Of a stretch of 64,000 nt of DNA, positions 8,483 to 16,181 are shown piece by piece. How positions within the stretch are numbered: the first letter of the stretch is position 1; each line of letters starts with the position of its first letter. A program made the translations under genes and the position numbers. The DNA comes from an uncultured Acetatifactor sp. GTDB lineage: Bacteria; Bacillota; Clostridia; Lachnospirales; Lachnospiraceae. The stretch spans positions 1-64,000 of the forward strand of contig CANQUQ010000010.1 in NCBI GenBank assembly GCA_947627115.1, in the 5' to 3' direction. The notes beneath the pieces are model-generated. The model did not search any database. It was not told the DNA's origin and worked only from the letters and a program-made list of their open reading frames with translations.

Positions 8483-9250
8483 ATGGAGGAGCTGTCAGTA
8501 CTGATCGAAAGGTCACAGGCGGGAGAAAGAGCTGCAAGAGAGGTACTGATAGAAAAAAATCTGGGGCTGGTGCACCACATTGTCAGACGGTTCACGGGCA
8601 GGGGCCACGATCTGGAGGACCTGTTCCAGATCGGAGTGATAGGGCTGATGAAGGCCATCGACAAATTTGACCTGGAGATGGGGGTGAAGTTCTCCACCTA
8701 CGCGGTGCCCATGATCACAGGCGAAATCAAGCGGTTCCTGCGGGACGACGGGCCGGTCAAGGTGTCCCGCACGATCAAGGAGAACGGCCTGAAGGTAAAA
8801 ACGGCCAGACAGAGGCTTCAGTCCCAGGCCGGACGGGAGCCGACCCTGCAGGAGATAGCGGAGGAGTCTGGGCTGTCCCCGGAGGATGTGGTGATGGCGA
8901 TGGAGGCATCCGTGGAGGTGGAATCCATATACAGCGCCGTCTATCAGGACGACGGGAGCGAGGTCTGTCTGATAGATAAAGTGACCAAAGGGGTCAACGG
9001 AAGTGTGGGAAGCAGCACGGCGGGGGCCGTGAGCTGTGATGACCCCGAAAAGGAGGAGCTGCTGAATCATATGCTGCTGACGCAATTGCTGGACAGTCTG
9101 GAGCCGTCGGAGAGAGAACTGATATATATGCGCTATTTTCAGGACAAGACCCAGGTAGAAATTGCGAAGCTCTTGGGGATCAGTCAGGTGCAGGTCAGCC
9201 GGATGGAAAAAAGGATCCTGCTGCGGCTTCGGGAGAAGGCGGATATCTGA
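8483..9250 (+). CDS. sigF: RNA polymerase sigma-F factor
   Basis: Sigma-70-family factor of 255 residues that directs early forespore transcription. Region 2 contains GHDLEDLFQIGVIGLMKAID and the -10-binding KFSTYAVPMITGEIKRFLRD block; the region 4 helix-turn-helix is TQVEIAKLLGISQVQVSRM near the C-terminus. The spacer between regions 3 and 4 (about 165-185) contains a serine/glycine-rich insertion (GVNGSVGSSTAGAVS). Third gene of the operon, with AGGAGTGAAGT as ribosome binding site. Confidence 0.95.
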   Translation: MEELSVLIERSQAGERAAREVLIEKNLGLVHHIVRRFTGRGHDLEDLFQIGVIGLMKAIDKFDLEMGVKFSTYAVPMITGEIKRFLRDDGPVKVSRTIKENGLKVKTARQRLQSQAGREPTLQEIAEESGLSPEDVVMAMEASVEVESIYSAVYQDDGSEVCLIDKVTKGVNGSVGSSTAGAVSCDDPEKEELLNHMLLTQLLDSLEPSERELIYMRYFQDKTQVEIAKLLGISQVQVSRMEKRILLRLREKADI

Positions 9251-9343
9251 TCTTTAAATTTTTATAAACTAATATTTTCCGCTTTTCATTGACCGTATTT
9301 TCGTTTATGATAAGTATAAGGGAAACGAGAGGCGGATGATACG

Positions 9344-10528
9344 ATGGATAGAAGGACGGCCAAAGAGGTCGGAAAAGAGGGAGGGCAGCGCCGGGCGGCC
9401 GGCAAGCGCGGCAGAAGACGCCAGCTTTTGGCCATGGCGTGTTGTCTGGCGGTCCTGGTGGCTGTCATGTACATGGGCCTGTCTCTGTACACAAAATTTC
9501 ATCAGCGTTCGGGCGGGGCTGCTCAGGGCAATGTGAGCGGGCTGACTCTGGACGACAACGGCAATGTGGTCCAGGTCAACGGGGATACGGTCCTCGGCGG
9601 AGACGACGCGGTAAACGCTTCGTCGGGCACACTGCTGTATTCGCAGGAGGAGCTGGACGCCAGAGTGGCCGAGGCGGTGCTGAAGGCCAAGACCGATGCG
9701 TCTCAGGATGTGCTGAATGCTATCCGGATCGGTCTCTCCGAGGGAGACACGGTCCTGGATACTTTGCGCCCGTTCTATCCCGATGACATTATCGTTGCCA
9801 GCGGCGGGAAATATCACTTTGTTCCCATCGACCGCAATCTCCGGCAGAGCGAACTGAAAACAGAAAATCTGAATGTTCTGGAAAGCGGCGAGATTCAATA
9901 TATGGAGGACGGCCAGGTGATCTCTCACAAGGGTATCGACGTGTCGAAGCACCAGGGTGAGATCGACTGGAATCAGGTCGCCGGTGACGGCGTGGAATTT
10001 GCCTTTATCCGAGTGGGGAATCGGGGCTACGGCTCAGGAAAGCTTGTGGAGGACGACTTCTTTGCGGCCAATATGACAGCGGCCCAGGCGGCGGGAATCA
10101 AAGTGGGGGTGTACATATACAGTCAGGCCATCAACGAACAGGAGGTCCTGGAGGAGGCGAACTTTGTCCTGAATAAGATCGCGCCCTACAACGTGGAGTG
10201 TCCGGTCGTGTTCGATGTAGAGAAGGTAAGCGGGAATGGCGGACGGATGAACAATCTTTCCGTGGAGGAGAGGACCCGGCTGACCCTGCTGTTCTGTCAG
10301 ACAATTGAGAACGCAGGCTACCGCCCCATGATCTATCACAATACCGAGATGGGAGCCATGCTTCTGGACCTGCCGTCTCTGGAGGGCTACGACAAATGGT
10401 TTGCAGCCTACAGCGATACGCTGTATTATCCCTATGAGTACAAGGTGTGGCAGTACTCCCAGACCGGATCCGTGCAGGGAGTCAAGGGGGATGTGGACCT
10501 GAATATCAGCTTTTCTCCCCTCTGGTAA
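9344..10528 (+). CDS. membrane-anchored GH25 lysozyme-type muramidase
   Basis: A 394-residue protein with a very basic cytoplasmic N-terminus (1-27), one membrane segment (about 28-49), a spacer of about 145 residues, and a C-terminal glycosyl hydrolase family 25 domain (about 193-394). The catalytic-site motifs are KGIDVSKHQGEIDW (about 195-208) and the acidic pair FDVEK (D291, E293). It should cut the MurNAc-GlcNAc backbone of peptidoglycan outside the membrane. It sits between sigF and spoVAB, so forespore expression and a role in spore wall or engulfment remodelling are plausible but inferred. A weak TTGACC at 9289 may belong to a promoter. Confidence 0.88.
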   Translation: MDRRTAKEVGKEGGQRRAAGKRGRRRQLLAMACCLAVLVAVMYMGLSLYTKFHQRSGGAAQGNVSGLTLDDNGNVVQVNGDTVLGGDDAVNASSGTLLYSQEELDARVAEAVLKAKTDASQDVLNAIRIGLSEGDTVLDTLRPFYPDDIIVASGGKYHFVPIDRNLRQSELKTENLNVLESGEIQYMEDGQVISHKGIDVSKHQGEIDWNQVAGDGVEFAFIRVGNRGYGSGKLVEDDFFAANMTAAQAAGIKVGVYIYSQAINEQEVLEEANFVLNKIAPYNVECPVVFDVEKVSGNGGRMNNLSVEERTRLTLLFCQTIENAGYRPMIYHNTEMGAMLLDLPSLEGYDKWFAAYSDTLYYPYEYKVWQYSQTGSVQGVKGDVDLNISFSPLW

Positions 10529-10598
10529 GAACTGTTCCGAATTTTTTCTGCATCGGATCCTCGGTGCAGCCGCAAAAGAGCATATGGGCTTCGCCTTT

Positions 10599-10639
10599 GC
10601 AGCGTCGGCAGCAATTCGGCCGTCGCTGCATATTTTTTT
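10599..10639 (+). terminator. terminator after the GH25 gene
   Basis: GCAGCGTCGGC pairs with GCCGTCGCTGC (10 of 11 positions) around a nine-base loop and is followed by ATATTTTTTT. It separates the lysozyme gene from spoVAB. Confidence 0.75.
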
Positions 10640-10695
10640 GCTATTTGTCAATCCTATATCCTGTGATTTGGCAGGACTTGGGAAGGGATGAACGG

Positions 10696-11184
10696 ATGAA
10701 AATGGCGGGAACACTTTTTTTGATCGTTTTCGGGGGAAGCTACGGGCTGCTGGCTGCAGCCGGCGTGTTTACCGTGCTGGTGGCCGTGGGACTGGTGCCC
10801 CGTTTTGCCGGAAAGACCCACACGGGCGCAAGGGTGGTGCTGTACGAGGAGATGGTGATCCTCGGCACGGTGACGGGCTGTGTGCTCAGCATATTTTCCA
10901 GATACTGCAGGTTCGGCGCCTGGTGGCAGCAACGCTTTCCGGACAGGATGAATGTGCTGCTGGCAGCGGGAAACGCGGCGCAGGCAGTCTACGGTGTCTT
11001 TGCCGGAATGTTCATCGGCTGTCTTGCCCTGGCCATTGCGGAGATGCTCGACAGTATTCCGATCTTTGCCCGGCGCATTTCGTTCCGTCACGGCATCGGG
11101 TTCGCAATTCTGGGCATGGCGCTGGGAAAGCTGAGCGGCTCTCTGTTCTACTTCTGGGCGGAGCTGCATCGGGCGGCACAGTAG
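10696..11184 (+). CDS. spoVAB: stage V sporulation protein AB
   Basis: A 162-residue integral membrane protein with about four to five helices and the family pattern GLVPRFAGKT near residue 30, the GMFIGCLALAIAEMLDSIPI segment and GMALGKLSGSLF near the C-terminus, matching SpoVAB. SpoVAB is part of the forespore membrane machinery that moves Ca-dipicolinate into the spore core. The ATG at 10696 has GGGAAGGGA upstream; the frame stays open to 10447 across the terminator, which is not coding. In Bacillus spoVAA comes first; here spoVAB precedes it. Confidence 0.85.
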   Translation: MKMAGTLFLIVFGGSYGLLAAAGVFTVLVAVGLVPRFAGKTHTGARVVLYEEMVILGTVTGCVLSIFSRYCRFGAWWQQRFPDRMNVLLAAGNAAQAVYGVFAGMFIGCLALAIAEMLDSIPIFARRISFRHGIGFAILGMALGKLSGSLFYFWAELHRAAQ

Positions 11185-11208
11185 GCCGTTCGGGGAAAAG
11201 AGGTTGAT

Positions 11209-11835
11209 ATGGCGGATGTGACGGTTTATTTAAAATGCGACAGGAACGTGGAGGTACAGTCCGAGGATGTCTATATGAGTGATGTGGGGAGCCTGAGGTG
11301 TGCGGATCCTGCGGTCAGCGCAAAACTCAGGGCGCTGAAGGTGCACCACTTCGGAAAGAGGGATGTCAGGAGATGTGTGATCAGCACGCTGAAGCTGGTG
11401 GAGCTGATGGAGGATGTCTGTCCGAATATCAGCGTTCAGATCGTAGGGGAGCCGGATGTGCTGGTGGAGTGGGTGGACGTGGACAGGCACAGGGGGATCG
11501 TCCAGTGGCTGAAGGCGGCGCTGGTGTGTCTGGTCAGCTTTTTCGGCACCGCCTTCACGATCATGGCGTACCACAATGACGTGGGCATCAACGACGTGTT
11601 CACGGAAGTATACAGGATGGTCATGAACCGTGAGCCCGGAGGCCTGAATGTGCTGGAGGTGTCCTATTCCGTCGGCCTCGCCCTGGGCATTGTGGTCTTC
11701 TTCAACCATGTGGGCGGCAGGCGGCTGACCAAGGATCCTACGCCCATCGAGGTCGCCATGCGCAATTATGAGGAGGATGTGGACAAGGCCCTGATCGCCA
11801 CGGCAGGGCGTGAGGGCCGTGAGAAGGAACCGTAG
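11209..11835 (+). CDS. spoVAA: stage V sporulation protein AA
   Basis: A 208-residue protein with a soluble N-terminal domain (1-100) and two membrane helices (about 103-122 and 148-166). The stretch around MAYHNDVGINDVFTEVYRMV and the block YSVGLALGIVVFFNHVGGR, followed by DPTPIEVAMRNYEEDVDKAL, match the SpoVAA family closely. The N-terminal part is the soluble, inter-membrane-side domain thought to interact with other SpoVA proteins. It lies 24 bases after spoVAB and has GAGGTTGAT as ribosome binding site. spoVAC, D and E are not downstream but elsewhere in the window. Confidence 0.88.
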   Translation: MADVTVYLKCDRNVEVQSEDVYMSDVGSLRCADPAVSAKLRALKVHHFGKRDVRRCVISTLKLVELMEDVCPNISVQIVGEPDVLVEWVDVDRHRGIVQWLKAALVCLVSFFGTAFTIMAYHNDVGINDVFTEVYRMVMNREPGGLNVLEVSYSVGLALGIVVFFNHVGGRRLTKDPTPIEVAMRNYEEDVDKALIATAGREGREKEP

Positions 11836-11886
11836 GCAGACCGGCGTCAGACACTGCCACGGACCGGGTTCAGGCGTTGCAAAGTC

Positions 11887-11915
11887 TTGAAAAGTACAGC
11901 ATAATGTGGTATAGT
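11887..11915 (+). promoter_or_regulatory. promoter for the PLP enzyme-dapF-murE-spoVAC group
   Basis: TTGAAA (11887-11892), a 17-base spacer and TATAGT (11910-11915), 100 bases upstream of the start at 12015. No riboswitch-like structure was recognised between them. Confidence 0.65.
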
Positions 11916-12014
11916 CAACTCAGTATACACAATCTGTAGTTGCGGAAGCGCACAAGACTGCGTCCGGCCCTGTGCGGCCGGGTGTACATAATAAACGATA
12001 CGGAGGAGAAGCGG

Positions 12015-13145
12015 ATGAGAGAGGAGTGCTACTACGGTTCCTATGACAGGAAGGAAAATTTGCATTTTGATTCTAAGGTGGTGCACGGGGGATTGGGCTG
12101 TGAACCGATTACCGGCGCAGTGAGTTTTCCGATTTTTCAGACGGCGACTTTTCGGCACAGGGCTTTTGATCTGTCCACGGGCTATAATTATTCCAGACTG
12201 CAGAATCCCACCAGACAGGAGCTGGAGCGGACCATGGCCATTCTGGAGGAGGGTGAGGAGGGCTTCGCCTTTTCCAGCGGACAGGCTGCCAATATGTCGG
12301 TGTTCGGACTGCTGCATCCCGGTGACCATGTGATCCTCTCGGATGACATCTACGGCGGGACCTACCGTATCTGTCAGGAGATCTTCAGCAATTTGGGCTG
12401 CGAGTTCTCTTATATGGACATGGCGGAAACGGACAGTCTGGAGGCTGCGATCCGCCCTCAGACCAGGATGCTTTTTGTGGAGACGCCCACCAACCCCATG
12501 ATGAAGGTGGCGGATATCCCTGCCCTTGCAGCGATCGCCAAGCGCCACGGATTGCTGCTGGTGGTGGACAATACCTTCCTGACCCCCTATTTTCAGAAGC
12601 CGCTCACTCAGGGGGCGGATATCGTGGTCCACAGCGGCACCAAGTACCTCTGCGGACACAACGATGTGATCGCGGGGATCGTGGTGGTCAAGGACAGGAG
12701 TCTGGTGGAGCATTTTCAGATGCAGATCAAGTCCAGGGGCAACGGTCTCGCGCCCTTTGACTCCTGGCTGCTCCTGAGGGGGATCAAGACGCTCTCCCTC
12801 CGTATGGTAAAGCATGACGAGAATGCAAGAGCGGTGGCCGAATGGCTGGGAAAGCACCCAAGAGTAAAGAAGCTGTATTATGCCGGCATCGGAGGCATGA
12901 TTTCCTTTGAACTGGACAGCGAGGAGACGGCCCACCGCCTTCTGTCGGACGTGAAGATGATTCTGTTCGCGGAGAGCCTGGGCGGAGCGGAGACTCTGGT
13001 CACCTATCCCATCACGCAGACCCACGAGTCCATACCCGACGATATTCGCCGGAAGCTGGGCATCAACGAACGGTTCATCAGGATATCCATAGGCATAGAG
13101 GACGTGAGAGATATTATAGCCGATCTGGAACAGGCTTTGCGGTAG
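12015..13145 (+). CDS. cystathionine gamma-synthase/lyase-type PLP enzyme
   Basis: Cys/Met-metabolism PLP-dependent enzyme of 376 residues. Seen motifs: YSRLQNPTRQELE, the ring-stacking region SSGQAANMS, VETPTNPMMKVADI, VVDNTFLTPYFQ and the PLP lysine in HSGTKYLCGH (K210). The C-terminal LGINERFIRISIGIEDVRDI block is intact. About 16 residues that normally lie between the KLYY segment and GGMISFEL are missing (junction near residue 290), which shortens the region near the domain interface. It may act as cystathionine synthase, beta- or gamma-lyase; the sequence does not decide between them. The start has GGAGGAGAA six bases upstream. dapF follows after 8 bases. Confidence 0.85.
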   Translation: MREECYYGSYDRKENLHFDSKVVHGGLGCEPITGAVSFPIFQTATFRHRAFDLSTGYNYSRLQNPTRQELERTMAILEEGEEGFAFSSGQAANMSVFGLLHPGDHVILSDDIYGGTYRICQEIFSNLGCEFSYMDMAETDSLEAAIRPQTRMLFVETPTNPMMKVADIPALAAIAKRHGLLLVVDNTFLTPYFQKPLTQGADIVVHSGTKYLCGHNDVIAGIVVVKDRSLVEHFQMQIKSRGNGLAPFDSWLLLRGIKTLSLRMVKHDENARAVAEWLGKHPRVKKLYYAGIGGMISFELDSEETAHRLLSDVKMILFAESLGGAETLVTYPITQTHESIPDDIRRKLGINERFIRISIGIEDVRDIIADLEQALR

Positions 13146-13153
13146 GAGACGTT

Positions 13154-13999
13154 ATGAAGCTTTTATTTGTAAAAATGCAGGCGTACGGAAACGATTATGT
13201 GTACATGGATGCCATACACCAGACAATAGAGGAGCCGGGACAGCTGGCAAGGAGAATCTCGGACCGCCATTTCGGCGTTGGGGCGGACGGGCTCGTGCTG
13301 ATCTGTTCTTCCCAGTGCTGTGATTTCAGGATGAGGATATTCAATCCTGACGGGACGGAGGCGGAAATGTGCGGAAACGCGCTTCGCAGCACAGCCAAAT
13401 TCATTTATGAGCAGGGGCTGTCCTCCAAGGAGGAGCTGATTATCGAGACGCTGGGCGGGCACCAGCATGTGAAGCTGACCGTGGAGAAGGGAAAGGTGAC
13501 CAATATCCACGCCTGCATCGGAAAGCCGGAGTTCTCCGCGCGCAGGATCCCCGTGGACACGGAGGCGGATACATTCATCAATCAGCCGCTGGAGGTGGCG
13601 GACAAGGTGTTCATGGCTTCCTCGCTCTCCTGGGGCAATCCCCATACCGTTCTGTTCACGGAGGATGTGGAGGCCCTGGATGTGGCAAAATACGGTCCCC
13701 TGGTGGAGAACATGAAATGCTTTCCCAGACGGACCAATGTGACGTTCGCCCAGGTGGTGGACGGTTCCCACATCAAGATCCGCGAATGGGAGCGCGGGAC
13801 GGGGGAGACCATCGGCTGCGGCACCGGCTGCTGCTCCGCTCTGGTAGTTGCGCACACGCTGGGCATGTGCGGACGGAAGGCGGAGGTGTGGCAGATCGGA
13901 GGTACGCTGTATGTGGAATGGGATCCACAGGATCAGGTCCATATGATCGGACCGTCCCATGTGGTCTTTCGGGGGGAATACGACGATGAAGCTGAGTGA
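13154..13999 (+). CDS. dapF: diaminopimelate epimerase
   Basis: Converts LL- to meso-diaminopimelate for lysine and peptidoglycan synthesis. 281 residues. Both catalytic cysteines are present: C73 in AEMCGNALR and C222 in GETIGCGTGCCSAL. The substrate motif FNPDGTEAEMCG and KMQAYGNDYVYMD at the N-terminus are typical. The 3' end overlaps murE by 14 bases, so the DAP supply and the DAP-adding enzyme are translationally linked. Confidence 0.96.
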   Translation: MKLLFVKMQAYGNDYVYMDAIHQTIEEPGQLARRISDRHFGVGADGLVLICSSQCCDFRMRIFNPDGTEAEMCGNALRSTAKFIYEQGLSSKEELIIETLGGHQHVKLTVEKGKVTNIHACIGKPEFSARRIPVDTEADTFINQPLEVADKVFMASSLSWGNPHTVLFTEDVEALDVAKYGPLVENMKCFPRRTNVTFAQVVDGSHIKIREWERGTGETIGCGTGCCSALVVAHTLGMCGRKAEVWQIGGTLYVEWDPQDQVHMIGPSHVVFRGEYDDEAE

Positions 14000-15443
14000 G
14001 CTGCTGACGGAACTGACATACGAATGCACGGCGGACGGGAGAGAGATCGAAATCACCGGAGTGGCATACGATTCCAGAAAGGTGGTTCCCGGCGGTCTGT
14101 TCGTGTGCATCCGGGGAGAGAAGACGGACGGGCATGACTATATTCCGCAGGCGCTGCAGGCGGGAGCGGCGGCTCTCGTCGTGGAGGAGCTGCCGGAGGG
14201 TCCTGCGGGGGCCGCAGTCATACGTGTGGCGGACAGCCGTGCGGCGCTGGCCCATATCTCCGCGGCGTGGTTCGGATACCCGGCGCGGCATATGACCATG
14301 ATCGGTGTGACCGGCACCAAGGGCAAGACCACCACGACCCACATGGTCAAGAAGATCCTGGAGGAAGCCGGGCACAGGGTGGGGATGATCGGGACCATCG
14401 GTGCATACGTGGAGGACAGGAAGCTTCCGGTGAAGAATACAACGCCGGAATCCTATGAGCTCCACTCACTCTTTGCCGAGATGCTGCGGGACGGCTGCAG
14501 TCATGTGGTGATGGAGGTGTCCTCCCAGGGGCTGAAGCAGAGGCGGACGGAGGGGATCTGTTTCGACTATGCGGCATTCCTGAATATTTCCCCCGATCAT
14601 ATCGGTGCGGGCGAGCATGCGGATTTCGGGGAGTATATGGCCTGTAAGAAAATGCTGTTTTCCCAGGCGGAAAAGACTGTGGTCAACATAGACGCCGAGC
14701 ATTGGGAAGAGATCACTGCAGATGCGGGGAGCAGGATCACGGTGTCCACCGTCCGGGATGCGGATTACCGCGGAAGCGATATCGAAAAGATATGGGAACC
14801 CGGCCTGCTGGGCACGACGTTCCTCCTTTCCGGAAAGGCGCAGGGACGCATCACCCTGAACATGCCGGGGCGCTTTAACGTGGAGAATGCCCTGACGGCC
14901 ATAGCGATCACGGCCGATATCGGTACAGATATCTCCTGCATTGCAAAGGCCCTTGCGAAGGTCAGTGTGAGAGGGCGCACTCAGGTGCTGGGGCAGGTGT
15001 CTCATTTTTCTACCTTCCTGATCGATTATGCCCACAACGCGCTCAGCATGGAAAGCCTCCTGCAGACGCTGAAGGAATACGGGCCGAAGAGGCTGATCTG
15101 CCTTTTCGGCGGCGGCGGAAACAAGCCGAAACAGAGGCGGTATGACATGGGGCTGGTAGCCGGGAAATATGCCGATCTGACGGTGCTGACCATGGATAAC
15201 CCACGCTATGAGGCTATGGAGGCAATCAACGCGGACATTATCCGCGGTCTGGAGGTCCACGGCGGCCGCTATCTGGTGATTGACGACAGGGAGGAGGCCA
15301 TACACTACCTGCTGGATCACTGCGACAGAGGCGACATGGTCGCCCTGATCGGAAAGGGGCATGAGGAGTATCAGGAGGTGAACGGCGTCAGGATCCCCTT
15401 CTCGGAGGAGGAGGTAGTGGCGCGGTATCTGGAGACCAGGTGA
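13986..15443 (+). CDS. murE: UDP-MurNAc-tripeptide synthetase (meso-DAP adding)
   Basis: Mur ligase of 485 residues that adds the third amino acid to UDP-MurNAc-L-Ala-D-Glu. The P-loop is TGTKGKTTT (about 109-117). The specificity signature DNPR is at 404-407, which marks the meso-DAP type and agrees with dapF directly upstream. Other family blocks are YDSRKVVPGGLFVC (N-terminal UDP domain) and DYAHNALSMESL. The start is the ATG at 13986 inside the end of dapF; the frame is open to 13959 but that start has no support. Confidence 0.95.
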   Translation: MKLSELLTELTYECTADGREIEITGVAYDSRKVVPGGLFVCIRGEKTDGHDYIPQALQAGAAALVVEELPEGPAGAAVIRVADSRAALAHISAAWFGYPARHMTMIGVTGTKGKTTTTHMVKKILEEAGHRVGMIGTIGAYVEDRKLPVKNTTPESYELHSLFAEMLRDGCSHVVMEVSSQGLKQRRTEGICFDYAAFLNISPDHIGAGEHADFGEYMACKKMLFSQAEKTVVNIDAEHWEEITADAGSRITVSTVRDADYRGSDIEKIWEPGLLGTTFLLSGKAQGRITLNMPGRFNVENALTAIAITADIGTDISCIAKALAKVSVRGRTQVLGQVSHFSTFLIDYAHNALSMESLLQTLKEYGPKRLICLFGGGGNKPKQRRYDMGLVAGKYADLTVLTMDNPRYEAMEAINADIIRGLEVHGGRYLVIDDREEAIHYLLDHCDRGDMVALIGKGHEEYQEVNGVRIPFSEEEVVARYLETR

Positions 15444-15512
15444 GAGCCGGCAATGTATAAAAAATCCGTGACTGCGCATCTTAAGAACAGTATCGGAAAG
15501 GAGCGCTGAGTC

Positions 15513-15977
15513 ATGGAAAAGGAAAACGATCAGAAACAGAAGCAGCAGAAAGAATACGAGCAGTATGTGAAGGAGGTCACTCCCACTCACAATCTGGGAC
15601 TTCAGATGCTGAAGGCCTTTCTCACCGGAGGCGTCATCTGCTGTATCGGACAGTTCATATTAAATTATGCCGCAGGCCTGGGGCTGGACAAGCAGACAGC
15701 GGGAAGCTGGTGCTCCTTGCTGTTGGTGCTCTTGTCCGTTGTGCTCACAGGCTTTCATATTTTTCAGAAAATCGCAAAGTGGGGCGGAGCGGGGGCGCTG
15801 GTGCCCATCACCGGCTTTGCTAATTCGGTGGCCGCGCCTGCCATTGAGTTCAAGGCGGAGGGACAGGTCTTCGGCATCGGCTGCAAGATCTTCACCATCG
15901 CCGGGCCGGTAATCCTTTACGGAATCTTTACGAGCTGGGCGCTGGGGCTGGTCTACTGGCTCCTGAAAATGATCTGA
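15513..15977 (+). CDS. spoVAC: stage V sporulation protein AC
   Basis: A 154-residue membrane protein with a charged N-terminus (1-25), four to five helices and the family motifs HNLGLQMLKAFLTGGVICCI, FQKIAKWGGAGALVPITGFA and NSVAAPAIEFKAEGQVFGIG. SpoVAC forms the membrane channel of the dipicolinate transport complex. It is separated from the spoVAB-spoVAA pair by three metabolic genes and from spoVAD by 14.5 kb. AAAGGAGCG is the ribosome binding site. Confidence 0.95.
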   Translation: MEKENDQKQKQQKEYEQYVKEVTPTHNLGLQMLKAFLTGGVICCIGQFILNYAAGLGLDKQTAGSWCSLLLVLLSVVLTGFHIFQKIAKWGGAGALVPITGFANSVAAPAIEFKAEGQVFGIGCKIFTIAGPVILYGIFTSWALGLVYWLLKMI

Positions 15978-15993
15978 ATCCTGCCGACGCAAG

Positions 15994-16020
15994 GCCCCGG
16001 ATCCGCTTCCGGGGCTGTTC
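15994..16020 (+). terminator. terminator after spoVAC
   Basis: GCCCCGGA and TCCGGGGC form a perfect 8-bp stem (15994-16015) around a six-base loop, followed by a weak pyrimidine-rich tail. Confidence 0.55.
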
Positions 16021-16047
16021 TGCTCTTCCGGGGCAGACGGCTCTGCC

Positions 16048-16139
16048 GGGTGAGGGACACGGGCGCAGGGCAGCGGAGCGGCATCACCCACCTTGCAGTC
16101 GAGCTGTTCCCGGCTGGGGTGAGGGACACGGGCGCAGGG
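16048..16139 (+). repeat. two direct copies of a 23-bp sequence
   Basis: GGGTGAGGGACACGGGCGCA plus GGG occurs at 16048-16070 and again at 16117-16139, 69 bases apart, in the gap before the CapA-family gene. The following bases (CAGCGG) are shared as well. Confidence 0.8.
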
Positions 16140-16181
16140 GCAGCGGCGGAGCAGACGCAGAGAGAGGAGCGGGTGGTATTT

